Shown in pieces: positions 52,878-61,314 of a DNA stretch of 64,000 nucleotides. A program made the translations under genes and the position numbers. The notes below the pieces were generated by a model. The model searched no databases. It had not been told where the DNA came from and was given only the letters and a program-made list of their open reading frames with translations. The stretch is from Sphingomonas sp. PL-96 (GTDB taxonomy: Bacteria; Pseudomonadota; Alphaproteobacteria; Sphingomonadales; Sphingomonadaceae): positions 150,069 to 214,068 of the forward strand of contig NZ_JAJFET010000007.1 of assembly GCF_020707215.1 (NCBI RefSeq). The letters run 5' to 3'. Positions within the stretch are counted from its first letter, which is position 1, and every line of letters begins with the position of its first letter.

Positions 52878-55160
52878 ATGGCCGACGAGAAGCAGGGAAC
52901 CGTCCACTACACGGGTGCGGAAGGCGGCTGGGGATCGGTCCGCGGCATTGTCGAGACCTGGGGGCGCGAGGTCGACAGGCCGGCGGCGCTGCGCACGCTG
53001 GAGCGGCAGAACAAGCCCGGCGGCTTCATGTGCGTGTCCTGCGCCTGGACCAAGCCGGCGCATCCGCATGCGTTCGAATTCTGCGAGAACGGCGCCAAGG
53101 CGACCTTGTGGGACCTGACCACGCGCCGCTGCACGCCGCAGGTGCTGGGCCGGCATCGGGTCAGCGAGCTCAGGACCTGGCGCGACCATGACCTGGAGCA
53201 GCTGGGGCGGCTGACGCACCCCATGCGCTATGATGCCGCGACCGACAGCTATGTGCAGGTCGGCTGGCAGGAGGCGTTCGACGCGATCGGACGCGAGTTG
53301 AACGCGATCGATCCGGGGTCCGCGGTGTTCTACACGTCCGGCAAGGCGAGCCTGGAGACGGCATATCTCTTCCAGCTGTTCGCGCGGCTGTACGGGCACG
53401 ACAACCTGCCCGACTCGTCCAACATGTGCCACGAGACGACCTCGGTCGCGCTCAAGAAGCTGATCGGCGTGCCGGTGGGCACCAGCGTGCTCAGCGACTT
53501 CGACCAGTGCGACGCGATCTTCTTCTTCGGCCAGAACACGGGGACCAACAGCCCGCGCATGCTCCATCCGCTGAAGGAAGCGGTGGAGCGCGGGGTGAGG
53601 ATCGTGACGTTCAACCCGATCCGCGAACGCGGGCTGGAGGTGTTCCGCGATCCGCAGAGCCCCGCGGAAATGCTGCACCTGAAGAAGCCGACGCAGATCT
53701 CGCAGCAATATTGGCAGGTGCGGCCCGGCGGCGACATCGCGGCGATCACCGGCCTCATCAAGCATATCCTAGCGGCCGAGGAGAAGCTTTGGGCCCAAGA
53801 AGGGCGCCACGTGCTGGATGTCGACTTCATCGAGCAGCACACCGCCGATTTCGAGGCGCTGAAGGCGCATGTCGCGACCGTCGGCTGGGACGCGATCGAG
53901 ACGGAATCGGGCCTGTCGCGCGACGATCTGGCGGCGGCGGCACAGGTCTATGTCGAAGCCGACAAGACCATCATCATGTACGGCATGGGCCTTACCCAGC
54001 AGGTGCACGGGTTCGAGAACCTGGCGATGATCGTCAATTTGCTGCTGCTGAAGGGTAATATCGGGCGCGAGGGCACCGGCTGCTCGCCCGTGCGCGGCCA
54101 TTCCAACGTGCAGGGCCAGCGCACCGTCGGCATTTCGGAGAAGCCCGAACTCGTACCGCTCGACAAGCTCGCCGAGCTGTTCGGCTTCGATCCCCCGCGC
54201 GACAAGGGGCTGAACACCGTCGAGGCGTGCGAGAAGATCCTCTCCGGCGAGGTGAAGGCGTTCATCGGGCTGGGCGGCAATTTCGTGCGCGCCGTGCCGG
54301 AGCGCGAGAAGATGGAGGCGGCGTGGACGCGCCTCAACCTCACCGTCCAGATCGCGACGCGGCTCAACCGCAGCCACCTGATCAACGGCAAGGTCGCCTA
54401 TCTGCTGCCGTGCCTGAGCCGTGCGGAAGTGGACGAGCAGGCGAGCGGGCCGCAGACGGTGACGATGGAGGACAGTCTGAGCTGCATCCATGGGTCGGTG
54501 GCGCACGCCAGGCCGGCAAGCGAGCATCTGTTGTCGGAACCCGCGATCGTGGCAGGGCTCGCCAAGGCGACGCTGCCGGGGAACCCCAAGGTGCGCTGGG
54601 ACGAATGGATCGCCGACTATGGTCGCATTCGCGACCTGATCGAGGAAACTTATCCGGACGAGTTCGCGCAGTTCAACGCGCGCATGTTCACGCCCGGCGG
54701 CTTCTACCGCGGCAATGCGGCGCGCGAGCGGATCTGGAAGACCGAGAGCGGCAAGGCGCAGTTCACGGTGCCCGAGCATCTGTCGGCGGCGGGGTTCGAG
54801 GATGCGCCGGGGCGCTACCGGCTGATCACGCTGCGGTCGAACGACCAGTTCAACACCACCATCTATGGCTATTCGGACCGGTTGCGCGGGATCGAGGGCA
54901 CGCGCGACGTGCTGCTGATGCACCCGGACGAGATCGCCGCAGCCGGGCTGAAGGAAGGCCAGGTCGTGGGACTGAAGACCGATGCGCGCGATGGCGTCCA
55001 TCGCGCGGTCGGCGGGTTGACGGTCACGCCGTTCCTGCTGCCGCGCGGGTGCGTCGCCTCCTATTATCCCGAGATGAACGTGCTGGTGCCGCTGGCGCAC
55101 CACGACCAGGAATCGAAGACGCCGGCGAGCAAGGCCGTGCCGGTGCGGATCGTGGTGTGA
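52878..55160 (+). CDS. FdhF/YdeP family molybdopterin oxidoreductase (copy 1)
   Basis: A 760-residue bis-MGD oxidoreductase of the YdeP kind. Four N-terminal Cys (C52, C55, C69, C85; C-x2-C-x13-C-x15-C) could hold an Fe-S cluster. The likely Mo ligand is C184 in DSSNMCHETTS; there is no in-frame TGA, so no selenocysteine. Later blocks are GRE-GTGCSPVRGHSNVQGQRT and, near the C-terminus, TLRSNDQFNTTIYGYSDRLRG. E. coli YdeP is tied to acid resistance, but its reaction is unknown. The enzyme has no Tat signal and should be cytoplasmic. GGGAGA precedes the ATG. Confidence 0.92.
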   Translation: MADEKQGTVHYTGAEGGWGSVRGIVETWGREVDRPAALRTLERQNKPGGFMCVSCAWTKPAHPHAFEFCENGAKATLWDLTTRRCTPQVLGRHRVSELRTWRDHDLEQLGRLTHPMRYDAATDSYVQVGWQEAFDAIGRELNAIDPGSAVFYTSGKASLETAYLFQLFARLYGHDNLPDSSNMCHETTSVALKKLIGVPVGTSVLSDFDQCDAIFFFGQNTGTNSPRMLHPLKEAVERGVRIVTFNPIRERGLEVFRDPQSPAEMLHLKKPTQISQQYWQVRPGGDIAAITGLIKHILAAEEKLWAQEGRHVLDVDFIEQHTADFEALKAHVATVGWDAIETESGLSRDDLAAAAQVYVEADKTIIMYGMGLTQQVHGFENLAMIVNLLLLKGNIGREGTGCSPVRGHSNVQGQRTVGISEKPELVPLDKLAELFGFDPPRDKGLNTVEACEKILSGEVKAFIGLGGNFVRAVPEREKMEAAWTRLNLTVQIATRLNRSHLINGKVAYLLPCLSRAEVDEQASGPQTVTMEDSLSCIHGSVAHARPASEHLLSEPAIVAGLAKATLPGNPKVRWDEWIADYGRIRDLIEETYPDEFAQFNARMFTPGGFYRGNAARERIWKTESGKAQFTVPEHLSAAGFEDAPGRYRLITLRSNDQFNTTIYGYSDRLRGIEGTRDVLLMHPDEIAAAGLKEGQVVGLKTDARDGVHRAVGGLTVTPFLLPRGCVASYYPEMNVLVPLAHHDQESKTPASKAVPVRIVV

Positions 55161-55238
55161 AGGCGGGTTCGAAGAAGAACGACGGCTCGACTGATTTGCG
55201 TTCTTGACCGCGACTGCACGGCGCGCGAGGTTCGGCGG

Positions 55239-55715
55239 GTGTCGGGCAGGAAACGCTTCCCTTTGCTGGTCGTGTTGGTAGCTGCCCTTGCGGGATGCAG
55301 CGCGGAATCGCGCAGCGTCGGTCCGGACCTGCCGCAGACCGAGCCCAATGGCGCGCAGGATCCGCGCGCGGCCCGCTATGAGCGGAACGTCTATCAGGTC
55401 GCGCAGGGCGGGCGCTATTTCACCTGGTATGGTTGTGGCGTGTGCCACGGCAGCGATGCGACCGGGACGCGCAACCTCAACGACAAGCTGTGGGCGCATG
55501 GCAGCGACCTGGAACAGGTCTATCGCTACATCGCGCGGGGCCATGCCGGAGCGCTGGCGCGCTATGGCGAGCGTATTCCGCCCGAGCAGCTGTGGCAGAT
55601 CACCGCCTATGTCCGCACTTTGCCCCAGCTGAAGCCGGAGAAGCGGCGGCGGCAGGACGTCGAGCAGGTCGGGGAGGCGCAGGGCCGCAGCTGGACAGGG
55701 CCGATACTGCCATGA
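55239..55715 (+). CDS. c-type cytochrome, lipoprotein
   Basis: A 158-residue monoheme cytochrome c. Lipobox ALAGC with C20, heme site CGVCH (C66, C69, H70), and a possible Met or other axial ligand further on. GTG 55239 is the start used. Its TGA overlaps the coxB ATG. It probably feeds electrons to subunit II from the outside of the inner membrane. Confidence 0.88.
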   Translation: MSGRKRFPLLVVLVAALAGCSAESRSVGPDLPQTEPNGAQDPRAARYERNVYQVAQGGRYFTWYGCGVCHGSDATGTRNLNDKLWAHGSDLEQVYRYIARGHAGALARYGERIPPEQLWQITAYVRTLPQLKPEKRRRQDVEQVGEAQGRSWTGPILP

Positions 55716-56722
55716 GCGCGCGCAGGCTGGCACTGCTGCCGTTGCTGGCGCTGTCGGCGTGCGAGGGCGGCTTCCAGTCGCCGCTCGCGCCCGCGGGCGA
55801 GCAGGCGGCCAGCATCGGCTCGCTGTTCTGGCTGATGATGGCGGTGTGCGGGTTCATGTACCTGCTGGTGCTGACTGGGTTGGGCGTCAGCGTGCTGCGT
55901 GCGCGCCGCCGCCGGGGAGAGGTGCGCGCGCCCAGCATCAACCCGGGTGATCGCGGCCTCAATCGCGGGTTGCTGTTCTGGGCCGGGCTGATCGTGACGG
56001 GGCTGACCGTGCTCATCACCGGCAGCTTCCTGGTCGAACGCGGCATTGCCGAGGCGCGAGCGCGCGATGCGCTGGAGATCCGCGTCACCGGGCATCAATG
56101 GTGGTGGCGCATCCAGGTACGCGATCCCGCGACCGGCGGCTGGATCGAAACCGCCAACGAGCTACACCTGCCGCTGGGGCAGACGACCCGCGTGTCGCTG
56201 GGCTCGGCGGACGTGATCCACAGCTTCTGGATCCCCAACATCGCCCAGAAGCTCGACCTGATCCCCGGCCGCATCAACCAGGTCGACCTGACGCCGACGC
56301 GCGCCGGCTGGTTCCGCGGCCAATGCGCGGAGTTCTGCGGCGTCCAGCACGCGCACATGGCGCTGGACGTGAAGGTCGACACGCCGCAGGAATTCGCGAC
56401 ATGGCTCGCGAGCCAGAGGCGCCCCGCCGCGGCCCCGGCCGATGCGGTGGCGGCACGCGGGCTCCAGGTGGTCGCGCGCGGCCAGTGCGCGATGTGCCAT
56501 GCGATCCGCGGCACCCAGGCGACCGGCCGGGCCGGACCCGACCTTACCCATTTCGGCGCACGCCGCTCGGTCGCCGCCGGTACCCTCACCATGAGCCGCG
56601 GCGCCGTGCAGGGCTGGATCACCCAGCCGCAGGCGGTGAAGCCCGGCACGATGATGCCGCCGGTCGCGCTCTCGCCCGCCGATGCCGATGCGGCCTCGCG
56701 CTATCTGATGGACCTGAAATGA
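55712..56722 (+). CDS. coxB: Cytochrome c oxidase subunit II with fused cytochrome c (caa3 type)
   Basis: A 336-residue subunit II. A lipobox-like LLALSACEG near the start, two transmembrane helices (~32-56 and ~84-108), the CuA site with C205 and C209 in GQCAEFCGVQHAHM and the His in VIHSFWIPN, and a C-terminal cytochrome c with C259, C262, H263 (CAMCH). The fused cytochrome makes it caa3 type. It is coupled by ATGA overlaps to the genes on both sides. Confidence 0.95.
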   Translation: MSARRLALLPLLALSACEGGFQSPLAPAGEQAASIGSLFWLMMAVCGFMYLLVLTGLGVSVLRARRRRGEVRAPSINPGDRGLNRGLLFWAGLIVTGLTVLITGSFLVERGIAEARARDALEIRVTGHQWWWRIQVRDPATGGWIETANELHLPLGQTTRVSLGSADVIHSFWIPNIAQKLDLIPGRINQVDLTPTRAGWFRGQCAEFCGVQHAHMALDVKVDTPQEFATWLASQRRPAAAPADAVAARGLQVVARGQCAMCHAIRGTQATGRAGPDLTHFGARRSVAAGTLTMSRGAVQGWITQPQAVKPGTMMPPVALSPADADAASRYLMDLK

Positions 56723-58623
56723 CCGATCCGCGCACCCCAGCTGTCGAACGCGGCAAGCTGCGCGTCTCCTGGGCCGATGCCCCGGGGATCTGGGGCTTCC
56801 TGACCACGGTCGATCACAAGCGGATCGCCGCGCGCTATATCCTGACGGTGGTGCTGCTCCTGTTCCTGGCGGGCATGCTCGCGCTCGACATGCGGCTGCA
56901 ACTGGCCATGCCCGACATGGAGCGGATGACGCCGCAGCTCTACAACGAGAGCTTCTCGCTCCACGGTTCGACCATGTTGTTCCTGGTGTCGGTGCCGGTG
57001 ATGGAGGCGATGGCGATCTGGCTGGTGCCGCTGATGCTGGGGCAGCGGGCGCTCGCCTTTCCGCGGCTCGCGGCGTTCAGCTACTGGCTGTATCTCGGCG
57101 GCGTGCTGATGCTGTGGGTGCCGCATGCGTTCGGCATCACGCCCGACCTCGGCTGGTTCGAATATCCGCCGCTGTCGGGGCCTGCCTATTCGCCCGGCCA
57201 CCGCGCCGACATCTGGGCGCAGATGATCACCTTTACCGAGGTCGCCGCGCTGTCGGCGTCGGTCAACGTGGCGGCGACCGTGCTCAAGATGCGGCCGCCC
57301 GGCATGACGCTGGCGCGCATCCCGCTGTTCGTCTGGGCGATGTTCCTGTCCGCGCTGATGACGATCTTTGCGCTGCCCGCGGTCATGCTGGTCACCAGCA
57401 TGCTGATTTCGGACCGGCTGGTGTCGACCCAGTTCTTTGCGGCAGGGGCCGGCGGCGACCCGGTGCTGTTCCAGCACCTGTTCTGGTGGTTCGGGCACCC
57501 GGAGGTGTACATCATCTTCCTGCCGGCCGCCGGCTTCGTGTCGGTGATCGTGGAGACGTTTTCGCGCCGGACGCTGTTCGGCCATGCCGCGGTGGTGCTG
57601 TCGATGCTCGGCATCGCCGCGCTCGCCTTTGGACTGTGGGTCCACCACATGTTCGCGGTCGGGCTGCCGCGGCTGGGCAATGATTTCTACACCGCGGCCA
57701 GCATGGCGGTGGCACTGCCCGCCGGCATCCAGATATTCTGCTGGATCGCGACGCTCTGGAGCGGGCGGCCGCGGTTCGACACGCCGCTTTTGTGGGTGCT
57801 GGGCTTTATCGTCACCTTCGTGATCGGCGGGCTGTCGGGGGTGATGACGGCATCGGCCCCGCTCGACCAGCAGCTGACCGACACCTACTTCATCGTCGCC
57901 CATTTCCACTACGTGCTGGTCGGCGGCGCGATGTTCCCGCTGTTTGGCGCCTTCACCTATTGGTATCCCAAGGCGACCGGACGGATGATGTCGGAGTTCT
58001 GGGGCAAGGTGAGCTTCTGGCTGATCGCCGGCGGCTTCAACCTGGGATTCTTCCCGATGCACATCCTGGGGCTGCAGGGGATGCCGCGGCGCATCTACAC
58101 CTATAGCGAGGGCATGGGCTGGGGGACGCTCAACATGGTGGCCTCGATCGGCTCCGCCATCGCCGTGGCCGGCGGGCTGGTCTTCGTCGCCAACGCGGCC
58201 TGGAGCTTCTATCGTGGCCGGGCGGCCGGGCCGAACCCGTGGGACGGCTCGACCCTCGAATGGGCGGTGCCCTCGCCGCCGCCGCCGCATAATTTCGAGG
58301 CGACGCCGGTGGTCGACAGCCTGACGCCCATGTGGACGCAGAAAGAGGGGCTCGCGGTGATGAGCGGTCTGGCCGTCGATCGGCGCGAAGTGCTGGTGAC
58401 CTCGGTTGTGGAGGCGACCCCGGAGTACCGCCAGAAGAGCCCGCCGCCCTCGATCGCGCCACTGGTGGCGGCGATCGCCGTCACCATCCTGTTCATCGGC
58501 AGCATCTTCACCCCCTGGGCATTGGTGTGGGGGGCGGTGCCGGTGGGGATCGCGCTGACCTGGTGGTTCTGGCCGCAGCGGGAGCGCGCCAAGACCGGCC
58601 CGCTGCGGGCGCGCAGCCGATGA
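56719..58623 (+). CDS. ctaD: Cytochrome c oxidase subunit I
   Basis: A 634-residue heme-copper oxidase subunit I. The CuB/heme site includes FWWFGHPEVY (His-Tyr pair), the His pair in LWVHHMFAVG and the heme His in HFHYVLVG. The K- and D-channel residues cannot all be judged here. The protein is about 100 residues longer than a standard subunit I: after the usual 12 helices a linker and two more hydrophobic helices follow (about 585-625). Starts with ATGA overlap. Confidence 0.95.
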   Translation: MTDPRTPAVERGKLRVSWADAPGIWGFLTTVDHKRIAARYILTVVLLLFLAGMLALDMRLQLAMPDMERMTPQLYNESFSLHGSTMLFLVSVPVMEAMAIWLVPLMLGQRALAFPRLAAFSYWLYLGGVLMLWVPHAFGITPDLGWFEYPPLSGPAYSPGHRADIWAQMITFTEVAALSASVNVAATVLKMRPPGMTLARIPLFVWAMFLSALMTIFALPAVMLVTSMLISDRLVSTQFFAAGAGGDPVLFQHLFWWFGHPEVYIIFLPAAGFVSVIVETFSRRTLFGHAAVVLSMLGIAALAFGLWVHHMFAVGLPRLGNDFYTAASMAVALPAGIQIFCWIATLWSGRPRFDTPLLWVLGFIVTFVIGGLSGVMTASAPLDQQLTDTYFIVAHFHYVLVGGAMFPLFGAFTYWYPKATGRMMSEFWGKVSFWLIAGGFNLGFFPMHILGLQGMPRRIYTYSEGMGWGTLNMVASIGSAIAVAGGLVFVANAAWSFYRGRAAGPNPWDGSTLEWAVPSPPPPHNFEATPVVDSLTPMWTQKEGLAVMSGLAVDRREVLVTSVVEATPEYRQKSPPPSIAPLVAAIAVTILFIGSIFTPWALVWGAVPVGIALTWWFWPQRERAKTGPLRARSR

Positions 58624-59237
58624 GCGACGCCGTGCCCACCCGCACCGTCGGCGACCTGTCCGACCTGCCCGAAAGCGCGGCCGGCGCCAGCCACCTGGTG
58701 TGGTGGGGCAACATCGGCTTCATGGCGATCGAGGGGACGGCCTTTGCGCTGGCCGCGGGCGCCTATCTGTATCTCATGAGCCAGACCGCCGGCTGGCCGC
58801 CCGATGGCGTGCGCCCGCCCGACCTGCTGTGGCCCGCGGTGCTCACGCTGGGGCTGTTCCTGAGCGAGATCCCGAACCTGTGGGTGCGGCGCAGGGCAAA
58901 GGCGAAGGACGAGCGCGGCGTGCGGTTCGGCACGCTGGCGATGACCGTGATCGGTCTGTTGCTGCTGATCCCGCGCGGGTTCGAGTTCGCGCACCTCAAT
59001 GTCGCCTGGTATGACAATGCCTATGGCTCGCTCGTGTGGATGCTGATGGTGCTGCATACCAGTCACCTCATCACCGACATCGGCGACACCGCGGTCCAGA
59101 GCGTGTGGCTCTTTACCCACGAGGTGGGCGACGACCAGTTCGCCGATGTCGAGGACAATGCCAATTACTGGACCTTCGTGGTGCTGACCTGGCTGCCGAT
59201 CGGCGCACTGATCCATCTGGCGCCGAGGCTGGGGTGA
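58620..59237 (+). CDS. ctaE: Cytochrome c oxidase subunit III
   Basis: A 205-residue subunit III-like protein with five hydrophobic helices, including the block HTSHLITDIGDT and the last helix ending LAPRLG. FVVLTWLPIGALIHL is typical of the short, five-helix subunit III. The start ATG overlaps the ctaD stop. Confidence 0.88.
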   Translation: MSDAVPTRTVGDLSDLPESAAGASHLVWWGNIGFMAIEGTAFALAAGAYLYLMSQTAGWPPDGVRPPDLLWPAVLTLGLFLSEIPNLWVRRRAKAKDERGVRFGTLAMTVIGLLLLIPRGFEFAHLNVAWYDNAYGSLVWMLMVLHTSHLITDIGDTAVQSVWLFTHEVGDDQFADVEDNANYWTFVVLTWLPIGALIHLAPRLG

Positions 59238-59572
59238 GCGCGCCGCTTTCCCGCTGGGCGCGCGTGCGACCCTGGGCGGCGCTGCTGCTGCCGCCGGCGG
59301 CCTGGTATGTCTTTGAACTGGGGCTGGGGAGCGTGCTCAAGGTCGATTGCGCCCCGGTCGGCACTTGGCTCGGGCTTTCCTGGGGAGCGGCGAGCCTGCT
59401 GCTGTGTGCGCTGGCGGCGGCAATCGCCTGGCCCTGCGCGCAGCCGGCGGGAGACCAGACGCCGCCGCGTGCGTGGCTTTCGCGAGTGGCGTTGCTGCTC
59501 GCCGGCATCTTTGCGCTCGCCATCGCCTTCCAGACGCTGGCCGTGCTGATCGTCCCGCCATGCGTCAACTGA
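59234..59572 (+). CDS. Small membrane protein of the caa3 cluster
   Basis: A 112-residue protein with three hydrophobic helices (about 14-34, 44-66, 85-107). I do not recognise a named family. The GTG start overlaps the subunit III stop, and its end overlaps the CtaG-like gene by 13 bases, so it is embedded in the operon and is probably an oxidase-associated factor or extra subunit. Confidence 0.78.
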   Translation: MSAPLSRWARVRPWAALLLPPAAWYVFELGLGSVLKVDCAPVGTWLGLSWGAASLLLCALAAAIAWPCAQPAGDQTPPRAWLSRVALLLAGIFALAIAFQTLAVLIVPPCVN

Positions 59573-60486
59573 TCCGCCTTCTGGCCCTGCCGGCGCTTGC
59601 CCTGCCGGCGCTTGCGCTGCCGGGCGCGGCGCTCGCGCATGGCGGCCACGATCATGGCGAGCCCCCCGGCTGGACCTGGGACCCGTGGATCACGGTGCCG
59701 CTGCTGCTATCCGCGCTGCTGTTCGCGCTCGGCTGGCGGCGGTTGTACGCACGGTCGAGCGGGGGGCGGGCGCAGTTGCGCCGACGGGCATGGTGGTTCG
59801 CCGCCGGCTGGGTCGTGCTTGCCGGCGCGCTGGTGTCGCCGCTGCACGAGGCGGGGGAGCGATCCTTCACCGCCCACATGATCGAGCATGAACTGCTGAT
59901 GCTGCTCGCCGCACCGCTGGTGGTGCTGGCCGAACCCTTGTCGGCGATGCTCTGGGCGTTCGCGCCCGGCGCACGGCGCGCGCTCGGCCGGATCAGCGCG
60001 AGCCGGGCCGTGTCGGTGCCCTTCACCTGGGCCACCGGCGCGATCGTCGCCACCGTCCTCCAGGCGGCAGTGCTGTGGATCTGGCACATGCCGTCGCTCT
60101 TCGACATCGCGCTGGCGAGCGAGGGCTGGCACGCGGTCCAGCATCTCTGCTTCCTGGTCAGCGCGCTGTTGTTCTGGACGGCAATGCTCGGCCGGCGCGG
60201 GGCGGGGGCGAGCGCGCAGGGAGACCGGGCGCTTGCCGCCTTCTGCCTGCTCGTCACCTCCTTCGTCACCGGGGCGCTGGGGGCGCTGATGGCCTTCTCC
60301 CAATCGCCCTGGTACGCGGGCTATGCCCGGCTGGCGCTCGCCCCGTTCGGCATGACCCCGGCGGAGGACCAGCAGGTCGCGGGTCTCGTCATGTGGGTGC
60401 CCGGCGGGCTCGTCCACCTGGTCGCCGCGCTGGTGCTGTTCCGCACGCTGCTGGTGCCAACGCAAAGGACCGCCGATGCCGTCTGA
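59560..60486 (+). CDS. ctaG: CtaG-like cytochrome oxidase assembly protein (caa3_CtaG)
   Basis: A 308-residue membrane protein of the caa3-CtaG family, a factor for assembly of the copper or oxidase. A signal peptide is followed by a His-rich GGHDHGEPP segment that could bind copper, then about seven helices; HMIEHELLMLLAAPL is the hallmark. It overlaps its neighbours by 13 and 11 bases. Confidence 0.88.
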   Translation: MRQLIRLLALPALALPALALPGAALAHGGHDHGEPPGWTWDPWITVPLLLSALLFALGWRRLYARSSGGRAQLRRRAWWFAAGWVVLAGALVSPLHEAGERSFTAHMIEHELLMLLAAPLVVLAEPLSAMLWAFAPGARRALGRISASRAVSVPFTWATGAIVATVLQAAVLWIWHMPSLFDIALASEGWHAVQHLCFLVSALLFWTAMLGRRGAGASAQGDRALAAFCLLVTSFVTGALGALMAFSQSPWYAGYARLALAPFGMTPAEDQQVAGLVMWVPGGLVHLVAALVLFRTLLVPTQRTADAV

Positions 60487-60886
60487 GCTGCGCTTCGTGC
60501 TGATCCTCACCGGCATCGCCACGCTGGCGGGTGCGGCGTCGGTGTTCGGCATCTACCGCCAGGATGCGGCCCAGGCGCGCACCCAGGCCGAAGCGATGAC
60601 CGGCGGCCATGTCGATGCGGGCAAGGCGGCGATGGCGCGCACCAATTGCGGCGCCTGTCATCGCATCCCGGGGATCGCCGGCGCCACGGGCACGACCGGC
60701 CCCGCGCTCAACGGCATCGCGGTGCGGGCCGAGATCGCGGGCGTGCTGGTCAACAACCCCGGCAACATGGTCCGCTGGTTGCGGCAGCCGCAGCAGGTGG
60801 TGCCCGGCAACGGCATGCCGAACCAGGGGCTGACCGAGCAGGAAGCGCGCGACATGGCGGCGTATCTCTACACGGTGAAGAAGTAG
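60476..60886 (+). CDS. c-type cytochrome, membrane-anchored
   Basis: A 136-residue cytochrome c with an N-terminal membrane anchor (about 6-26) and a heme site CGACH (C58, C61, H62); GNGMPNQGLTEQEARDMAAYLYTVKK at the end holds the axial Met. AAAGGAC precedes the ATG. It is the last gene of the oxidase run on this strand before copy 2 of the YdeP-type gene. Confidence 0.9.
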   Translation: MPSELRFVLILTGIATLAGAASVFGIYRQDAAQARTQAEAMTGGHVDAGKAAMARTNCGACHRIPGIAGATGTTGPALNGIAVRAEIAGVLVNNPGNMVRWLRQPQQVVPGNGMPNQGLTEQEARDMAAYLYTVKK

Positions 60887-60895
60887 GGGGCTGCG

Positions 60896-61195
60896 TCAGC
60901 TCGGGTGCGCTTCCGCCAGCGCCTCGGGCGGGGCGGTGTCGGCGGGCAGCGGCGCGTCGTCGTCGTCCTCGGTCGCGGCGATCCAGATCTGCACCATGGC
61001 ATAGGCCAGCACCCCGGCCAGGCCGGCAAGCAGCACCGCCGGGCGCACGCCGGTGCGGGCCGACACGCGGTGCAGCGCCACCTCGCCGCCGCCGAGTGCG
61101 TTGACCACCACGGGTACGACCTGCGTATCCAGGAACAGCTTGGGGGCCGACGGGCCGGACGGCTTCTTCAGCATATAATCGCGATCGACCAGCAT
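60896..61195 (-). CDS. Single-helix membrane protein, unknown function
   Basis: A 99-residue protein with one transmembrane helix (about 52-70, VLLAGLAGVLAYAMVQIWIA) and an acidic tail (TEDDDDAPLP). I do not recognise its family. ATG 61195 has GGGAGGA just upstream, so I prefer it to the frame's longer start. It is the only minus-strand gene in the oxidase region, and is divergent from YdeP copy 2. Confidence 0.75.
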   Translation of the reverse strand: MLVDRDYMLKKPSGPSAPKLFLDTQVVPVVVNALGGGEVALHRVSARTGVRPAVLLAGLAGVLAYAMVQIWIAATEDDDDAPLPADTAPPEALAEAHPS

Positions 61196-61314
61196 GCGGT
61201 CCTCCCGGTCCAGGCCTGTGTTTCGAGTTTTTCCACGAACAATTCGCGGCGCTGGCGGTTCCGGTGCAACCCTGGCGGGCACCAGGTGTTTGGCTCCTGT
61301 CTCCCGCCGGAGTG

